Source: Candidatus Methanophagales archaeon (lineage in GTDB: Archaea; Halobacteriota; Syntropharchaeia; Alkanophagales; Methanospirareceae). From it: a stretch of DNA of 35,219 nucleotides. The notes beneath the pieces are model-generated. The model had not been told where the DNA came from. It did not search any database and saw nothing but the letters and a program-made list of their open reading frames with translations. The translations under genes were made by a program, and so were the position numbers. Location: contig JAPVWK010000006.1 in the NCBI GenBank assembly GCA_028572065.1, positions 1 through 35,219 on the forward strand. The letters run 5' to 3'. Positions 30,065-35,219 of this stretch are shown piece after piece. How positions within the stretch are numbered: position 1 is the first letter of the stretch; every line of letters starts with the position of its first letter.

Positions 30065-30622
30065 ATGGAAGTAAAAGTAGAAGGCGGCGGCGAATTCTGC
30101 GATGCCAGTTATGAAAAAATTTGCATGAGTACATTAAGAGATATTAGTTTAGATAGTAACATTGACAGTGTGTACATGAATTGCAATGCTGCGGAGCATG
30201 TGTTTATAATTTCTGTTAAGATAGGCAGGGTGCAAAGCCCCATAACTGTGGGCGACATGACTATAAAGGGGGACGAGAGGTTGACGGTGACGACTGAGAC
30301 ACATGCGCCGAAATTGCTGGACTTATTATGGGATAGATACGGTGAGAAGGTAGAACAAATAAGCAGGTTAGAGATAGCGCTAAAAATAGATGATGACGAG
30401 ATGCAGAAGCTGATGAGTCATGTCGTCTATGACCCACGAGTAGATTTGAATACGCGGATAATGGATGGAATAGATAGGATATTGCCAGAGGGAGCACGGG
30501 TACGGCACCCCATCCGTTCTACCGGTAGAATTACCATTATCGCTTCTGAGAACCCGATAAAAGAAGAGTGGAAGGAGAAAGCGAAAGCGATGTTGAGTAA
30601 GATGACCAAGGGAGATTCGTAG
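30065..30622 (+). CDS. mmp17: Methanogenesis marker protein 17
   Basis: Length and sequence typical of marker 17; directly upstream of marker 7. Confidence 0.82.
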   Translation: MEVKVEGGGEFCDASYEKICMSTLRDISLDSNIDSVYMNCNAAEHVFIISVKIGRVQSPITVGDMTIKGDERLTVTTETHAPKLLDLLWDRYGEKVEQISRLEIALKIDDDEMQKLMSHVVYDPRVDLNTRIMDGIDRILPEGARVRHPIRSTGRITIIASENPIKEEWKEKAKAMLSKMTKGDS

Positions 30623-30624
30623 AT

Positions 30625-31518
30625 ATGTATAAAATAATGATGTTCACAGGTGGTGTATATAAGTTCAGCGAGTTGAAAGAGCGAGTGCATGATATAGGCG
30701 GGTTTGTACTGCAGGAGATGGTGATGCAGACGGAGACGATGATGCACCTGGCGTTTCCCGAGGAGGAAGAGCGAATAATTCGGGATAAAGCAAAAGAGAC
30801 GGGTGGTAAGTTAAAAGAGTTGCCATTAGCAGGTGCGGAAATAATGGTTGTCGTGCCGTCCTTAGGTAAGCATCACGCTGTGGATCCAATGTGTGACATA
30901 GCCGAGTTTTTACGTAGAAAGGGTGCGATTACAAATATGATGGGTCTGGCACGCGGTGTGGGGAAGAGGATAGCCCAGATAACGGCTCGTGAGAAGGAGA
31001 TAATAGAAGAATGTGACGCCGCGGTATTCGTATTTGGCGATTTTAAAGAATGCTTAGAAGTGAAATCGAAAATCTGTGAGGCGGTAGATGTACCTTACAT
31101 AATAGCCGGAGGAGATCTAGAAGTTGATATAGAGCATTATGTAGGGAATATAGGTAGAAAAACAGCAAGGATGAGGCATAAGGAAGAGATAGATATGTTA
31201 GAACTCCTGACAGAGAAAATAGAGTTACTTATTAATGACCGGAGGAGGGAATTAGATGAGGACCCTCTAGCTACTTCGCCTTTGTTTATTAAGGAGATAT
31301 TAGACCTGGTTCTACCACCAAAAGCAGGCGAGGAATTTTCAACAATTATGCAGCTTGAGGGGTTACGAGTGAAGATAGAAGCAGGGGACGAGGAGAAATT
31401 AAAAAACGTAGCGATAGGAAAGCGGAAACTATCGGATATTTGCGAGATAAAGAAATCCGAGTATGACGGTTATATACTGAAAATACTGCCGGAAGCGGTC
31501 ACAGGGAGTGTATTTTAA
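30625..31518 (+). CDS. mmp7: Methanogenesis marker protein 7
   Basis: MYKIMMFTGGVYKFSELKERVHDIGGFVLQEMVMQTE...PSLGKHHAVDPMCDIAEFLRRKGAITNMMGLARGVGKRIAQIT. Confidence 0.87.
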   Translation: MYKIMMFTGGVYKFSELKERVHDIGGFVLQEMVMQTETMMHLAFPEEEERIIRDKAKETGGKLKELPLAGAEIMVVVPSLGKHHAVDPMCDIAEFLRRKGAITNMMGLARGVGKRIAQITAREKEIIEECDAAVFVFGDFKECLEVKSKICEAVDVPYIIAGGDLEVDIEHYVGNIGRKTARMRHKEEIDMLELLTEKIELLINDRRRELDEDPLATSPLFIKEILDLVLPPKAGEEFSTIMQLEGLRVKIEAGDEEKLKNVAIGKRKLSDICEIKKSEYDGYILKILPEAVTGSVF

Positions 31519-31561
31519 ACAAGACGGGCACCCCACCATTTCCACTGGAACTCGGGTAAAC

Positions 31562-32242
31562 CTATACAGTCTCTAAGAAACTATCTATGTCGGTGTACAC
31601 TACATTCCCAACTACAATAACATTTGCATAGCGCTTCATCTCGGTTGCTTTCTCTTTTGTGTCTATCCCACCGCCATAGAACAAAGACGCTTCGTTTAAT
31701 ATGCCGCTTAGTCGCTTTAATAAATGTGGATCGCCATAAGTGCCGCTGTACTCGATATAAACGATAGGAATACGAAGATACTTCTCGGCATATTGTGCAT
31801 GAGCAATTACTTCTTCCGGATTTAACGCTGTGTTTGACTTTGTCAGTTTACCCACTGCTGAATCGGGATTCAAAACGATGTAGGCCTCAGGAACAACTTC
31901 GTGCCATTGTATTTCATGATTCATTATCCAGTCCACATGTTTACCTACAATCCATTTCAAATCGCCGGTATTCAGGACCAGTGGCACAAAGAGGTAATCT
32001 ACAGCGTCATATATCACTGCGTCTGGTGTTGCCGGCTCTAATATTTTCGGTATCGCGTAGTTTTTCAGGAGTGATATTAAATGAGATACGTTCTTGCCGG
32101 TGATGTTTTGTGTACCTGAGATCATTATAGCGTCTGTTCCGCTTTCGATTATCGTTTCCAAAGCGGATTCTGTGATTGGTTTATCAGGGTCAAGTTTGGT
32201 TATATGTCTCCAATCTTGCCAGGGCTCTTTCTTCGCAGTCAT
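31562..32242 (-). CDS. Geranylgeranylglyceryl phosphate synthase-like (PcrB/GGGPS family)
   Basis: WRHITKLDPDKP, GTDAIMISGTQNITGKNV, YIVLNPDSAVGKLTKS, IVYIEYSGTYGD, LFYGGGIDTKEKA. Start adjusted to internal Met at 32242. Confidence 0.9.
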   Translation of the reverse strand: MTAKKEPWQDWRHITKLDPDKPITESALETIIESGTDAIMISGTQNITGKNVSHLISLLKNYAIPKILEPATPDAVIYDAVDYLFVPLVLNTGDLKWIVGKHVDWIMNHEIQWHEVVPEAYIVLNPDSAVGKLTKSNTALNPEEVIAHAQYAEKYLRIPIVYIEYSGTYGDPHLLKRLSGILNEASLFYGGGIDTKEKATEMKRYANVIVVGNVVYTDIDSFLETV

Positions 32243-32265
32243 CGTTTTTAGATAGAACGCTGTAC

Positions 32266-32275
32266 CATATAAAAG
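32266..32275 (+). promoter_or_regulatory. Putative TATA box for the hypothetical gene at 32401
   Basis: CATATAAAAG just upstream of the divergent GGGPS start; not experimentally supported. Confidence 0.35.
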
Positions 32276-32400
32276 GGTGCGAGTAGGAGCAAAAAGAAGA
32301 AGACGAGGAAGAGGAAGAGACAATTGATGATGAACTCCTACAGAAAACGGTAAAGACGTTAACGGGTGAACTCCGGCGAAATTGGAAACGAGAAGACTTT

Positions 32401-32787
32401 ATGAACTCAAACAAGGATTGTTACGCTAACGTTTATTTTATAGGCACCGAGTTTAGCCGGTATTTGCATCAGGAGAAGTCTTTTGAATGGGTGACCGGGG
32501 ATTTGTTCTCCGAGGTGGTTCTAGAATATTTTGGCAATGTATCAAGAGGAAAACGAGGTTTTTATTTCACGTTTTCAAAAGAAAGGCTGGATGAGTTCAT
32601 TGGAAGCTATTTCGATAGACTTTCTCTTAATGATGCGAAGGGGATGGCGGTGTTGAAAGCAGTAGAATATTTTGCACGGTTTCTGCATCAGAAAGGGATT
32701 TATCGTGATAAAGAGTTAAAAAAGGTTGACAATGCGATAGAGGAGTTTAGTGTACCGTTAATGGAGATATATGAAAGGCAGGCGTGA
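32401..32787 (+). CDS. Hypothetical protein; N-terminus uncertain
   Basis: Open frame of 128 aa. The same frame stays open upstream to 32287 with an acidic stretch (EQKEEDEEEEETIDDELLQKTVKTLTGELRRNWKREDF) but no ATG/GTG/TTG. Confidence 0.6.
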   Translation: MNSNKDCYANVYFIGTEFSRYLHQEKSFEWVTGDLFSEVVLEYFGNVSRGKRGFYFTFSKERLDEFIGSYFDRLSLNDAKGMAVLKAVEYFARFLHQKGIYRDKELKKVDNAIEEFSVPLMEIYERQA

Positions 32788-33204
32788 AAGTATGGATTTT
32801 TGGATGGGTGGGAATGATAGATGAAGAAAGGGAGAATATGCACAAAACCTGGTACATATCGGTTTAAACAAACTTTTTGGTGGAAAGCATCAAAAATAAA
32901 AATCGAAAAGCTTTTATAGTCCTTTGATAAAGAGATAGTTTAAGTCATCGGCGGTCGTGCTTAAAGGCAGGCCTTGTACTTAAGTTACGGGGTATGGTAC
33001 TTCAGGAGCCTATCGTGAGGTTACGCGGAGGTCGGGTTGAATCGCGTGGCGGTATGGTTTTGGGGTGGGTTGGATAGCTTAATACAGGAGAAGAATAAAG
33101 AGAGCACGCGCTGATTGAAGTTCGTCCAGAAGGATTATAGGTGAACCCGGTTCGGATATACAACGTTTATATGTAACTTTGGCATCAGAATAAATAGTAG
33201 ATGA

Positions 33205-34314
33205 ATGCTTATGAACAAAATCAAAATAGGGATTGTAGGAATTGGGAACTGCGCAAGTTCATTAATTCAAGGTATGGAGTACTATAGAAATAAAGATAGC
33301 AAAGAGGCTATTGGCTTGATGCACTGGGAGATCGGTGGTTACAAGCCATACAATATTGAGATAGTAGCCGCATTCGACATAGATAGAAGGAAGGTGGGAA
33401 AGGATGTATCAGAAGCCATTTTTCAACTCCCTAACTGCACTACCATCTTTTGTAAGGATATTCCAAAGACAGGAACCATAGTTAAGATGGGCAGTGTTTT
33501 TGATGGCATTGCCGAGCACATGAGTAATTACAATGAAAGATACACCTACCTGCTTTCTGATCAGAGAGAGGCAAGTAAAGAAGAGGTGGTAGGAGAACTC
33601 AAAAGATCAGGTGCCGAAATGCTCTTGAATTACCTTCCTGTTGGATCTGAAGAAGCCATTAAATTTTATGCCGAATGTGCCTTGGATGCGGGTGTCGGAT
33701 ACATAAACAACGTGCCAGTCTTCATTGCCAGCAGTCCCGAATGGAGCCTGCGTTTTGAAAACGAGGGGGTACCCATCATAGGAGACGATATAAAATCCCA
33801 GCTCGGCGCCACCATAGTGCATCGGGTCTTGACCAACCTTTTTAAAAGGCGGGGTGTGAAACTTGAGCGGACCTATCAGCTCAATACAGGGGGGAACACG
33901 GATTTTTTAAACATGCTCGACAGAAACCGTCTGGCTTCTAAAAAAGAGTCCAAGACCGAAGCTGTACAATCACAAACCAAAGACCGTTTGGCAGATGAAA
34001 ACGTTCACATCGGTCCCAGCGATTGGGTGGCATGGCAGAAAGATAACAAGGTCTGTTTCATACGGATGGAGGGCAATCTTATCGGCGACGTTCCCATGAA
34101 CCTTGAATTGCGGCTTTCTGTGGAAGATTCTCCGAACTCTGCGGGAGTGGTAATAGATGCTATAAGATACTGCAAACTGGCACTTGAAAGAGGTAAAGGG
34201 GGTGTTCTCTATTCACCTTCAGCCTATTTTATGAAACACCCCCCAAAGCAGTTTACCGATGATGAGGCATATCATTTAACAGAGGATTTCATCAAAGGAA
34301 GAAGAGAAGATTAG
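33205..34314 (+). CDS. ino1: Myo-inositol-1-phosphate synthase family protein
   Basis: IKIGIVGIGNCASSLIQGMEYY, YLPVGSEEAIKFYAECALDAGVGYINNVPVFIAS, GDDIKSQLGATIVHRVL, NTGGNTDFLNML. Confidence 0.92.
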   Translation: MLMNKIKIGIVGIGNCASSLIQGMEYYRNKDSKEAIGLMHWEIGGYKPYNIEIVAAFDIDRRKVGKDVSEAIFQLPNCTTIFCKDIPKTGTIVKMGSVFDGIAEHMSNYNERYTYLLSDQREASKEEVVGELKRSGAEMLLNYLPVGSEEAIKFYAECALDAGVGYINNVPVFIASSPEWSLRFENEGVPIIGDDIKSQLGATIVHRVLTNLFKRRGVKLERTYQLNTGGNTDFLNMLDRNRLASKKESKTEAVQSQTKDRLADENVHIGPSDWVAWQKDNKVCFIRMEGNLIGDVPMNLELRLSVEDSPNSAGVVIDAIRYCKLALERGKGGVLYSPSAYFMKHPPKQFTDDEAYHLTEDFIKGRRED

Positions 34315-34336
34315 CGGAAAGCGAAGGATTTGACCA

Positions 34337-35219
34337 ATGAAAATCGCCTATGTATCTACTCATCTTCCCACACAATGTGGGATAGCAACCTATACGGATT
34401 ATCTCATTCATGGTATAAGAAAAGCAGACCCCGCATCAGAAGTTAAGATCGTTGCCGAGCAGGGAGCATCTCCAATAAAGGATGATAATCTTGAAGTGAT
34501 CCCCTGTTGGGATAGAAACGAGAATTATGTAGACCCTATCATTTCACACACAAAGGGTTTCGATGTCATTCATATTCAACACGAATATAGTATTTACAAC
34601 TTTAATGACAGATTACCCACTCTGCTCAAGGGATTGGATGAAAAAGCTAAAAAGATAATCACCATCCACTGTGTAAGACCCGCTCAATTCTCTGAAAGAG
34701 GGGCTGTCGATGAGGATTTTGCCGCAAGAATTGCTACACTTGCAGATGCGGTCATCGTGCATCTACCAACCCAGGAAGCAATACTCACTCGGCTGGGTGT
34801 ACCATCAAAAAAGATCCATATTATCCCTCATGGAACAGAACTCAACGATGAAGACAAAGAACTTTCGCGCAAAAGGCTTGGGCTGCCAGTGGATGCAAAG
34901 ATACTCCTCATGATCGGATTTATCAAGAGGCACAAGTGTCTACACATCGTCCTTGATACCCTTGTTGAGATACTGGAAAAATTCAAAGACGTGTATTTAT
35001 TTGTAGCAGGTGGTCTTGCACCAACCGCTTTAAAGAGTGATATAAAGTACGCAGAATATATAGGTAGAAAGATAGAGGAACTAGGGCTTCAAAAGAATGT
35101 CATTTATCCAAATAAATTCTTCCCAAACGAAGATGTTCCCTATCTGCTTAGCTCTGCGGACATCGTCCTTTTCCCGTACTATGAGGAAGACCGATCTGCC
35201 TCTGGCTCATTTCATCTGG
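34337..35219 (+). CDS. GT4-type glycosyltransferase, truncated at window edge
   Basis: ATG at 34337 open to the end: MKIAYVSTHLPTQCGIATYTDYLIHGIRK...FDVIHIQHEYSIYN...IIPHGTE...KILLMIGFIKRHKCLHIVLDTL...LFPYYEEDRSASG. Absent from the ORF track because there is no stop in the window. Confidence 0.88.
   Translation, partial: MKIAYVSTHLPTQCGIATYTDYLIHGIRKADPASEVKIVAEQGASPIKDDNLEVIPCWDRNENYVDPIISHTKGFDVIHIQHEYSIYNFNDRLPTLLKGLDEKAKKIITIHCVRPAQFSERGAVDEDFAARIATLADAVIVHLPTQEAILTRLGVPSKKIHIIPHGTELNDEDKELSRKRLGLPVDAKILLMIGFIKRHKCLHIVLDTLVEILEKFKDVYLFVAGGLAPTALKSDIKYAEYIGRKIEELGLQKNVIYPNKFFPNEDVPYLLSSADIVLFPYYEEDRSASGSFHL

Noticed and set aside
32190-32414. Ser-rich minus-strand ORF (SSSSSSSSF)
   Set aside because: Shadow of the GAA/GAG-rich stretch upstream of 32401; also overlaps the GGGPS start.
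32940-33180. SRP RNA or RNase P RNA
   Set aside because: No SRP helix-8 GGAAGG...AGCAGC-type motif and no RNase P GGAAAGUCC-like 5' core; only a weak GAACCCGG resemblance at the 3' side.

Overview
This window looks like chromosomal DNA from a methanogen- or ANME-type euryarchaeon; the exact lineage is inferred, and no mcrBDGA or rRNA is present. From left to right it contains: (1) the end of a transposase beside an interrupted RecA/KaiC-like ATPase; (2) the conserved rpl18e-rpl13-rps9-rpoN-tRNAPro-rpoK cluster; (3) metG; (4) a tandem duplication carrying two paralogous secreted proteins of unknown family, one with 54-bp tandem repeats, with truncated metG and riboflavin synthase ends at the duplication junction; (5) riboflavin synthase and a dihydropteroate-synthase-like gene; (6) a small defence island in which the Mod and Res genes appear reduced to N-plus-C-terminal stubs around AIPR and HepT/MntA genes; (7) dnaJ, dnaK and endonuclease IV; (8) a decayed IS1634-like transposase; (9) a methane-metabolism superlocus: mcrC, two tandem component A2 (AtwA) genes, a small Cys-rich protein and two tandem U32-family proteins, then the complete mtrEDCBAFGH operon, with divergent mmp14, mmp17 and mmp7; (10) a GGGP-synthase-like gene, a hypothetical gene, a possible non-coding RNA region, inositol-1-phosphate synthase and a truncated glycosyltransferase. 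The best candidate for an undescribed system is the translationally coupled U32/U32/small Cys protein module next to A2-A2-McrC, which could be an O2-independent modification or maturation system linked to MCR. All family calls come from reading motifs by eye; no database search was run.
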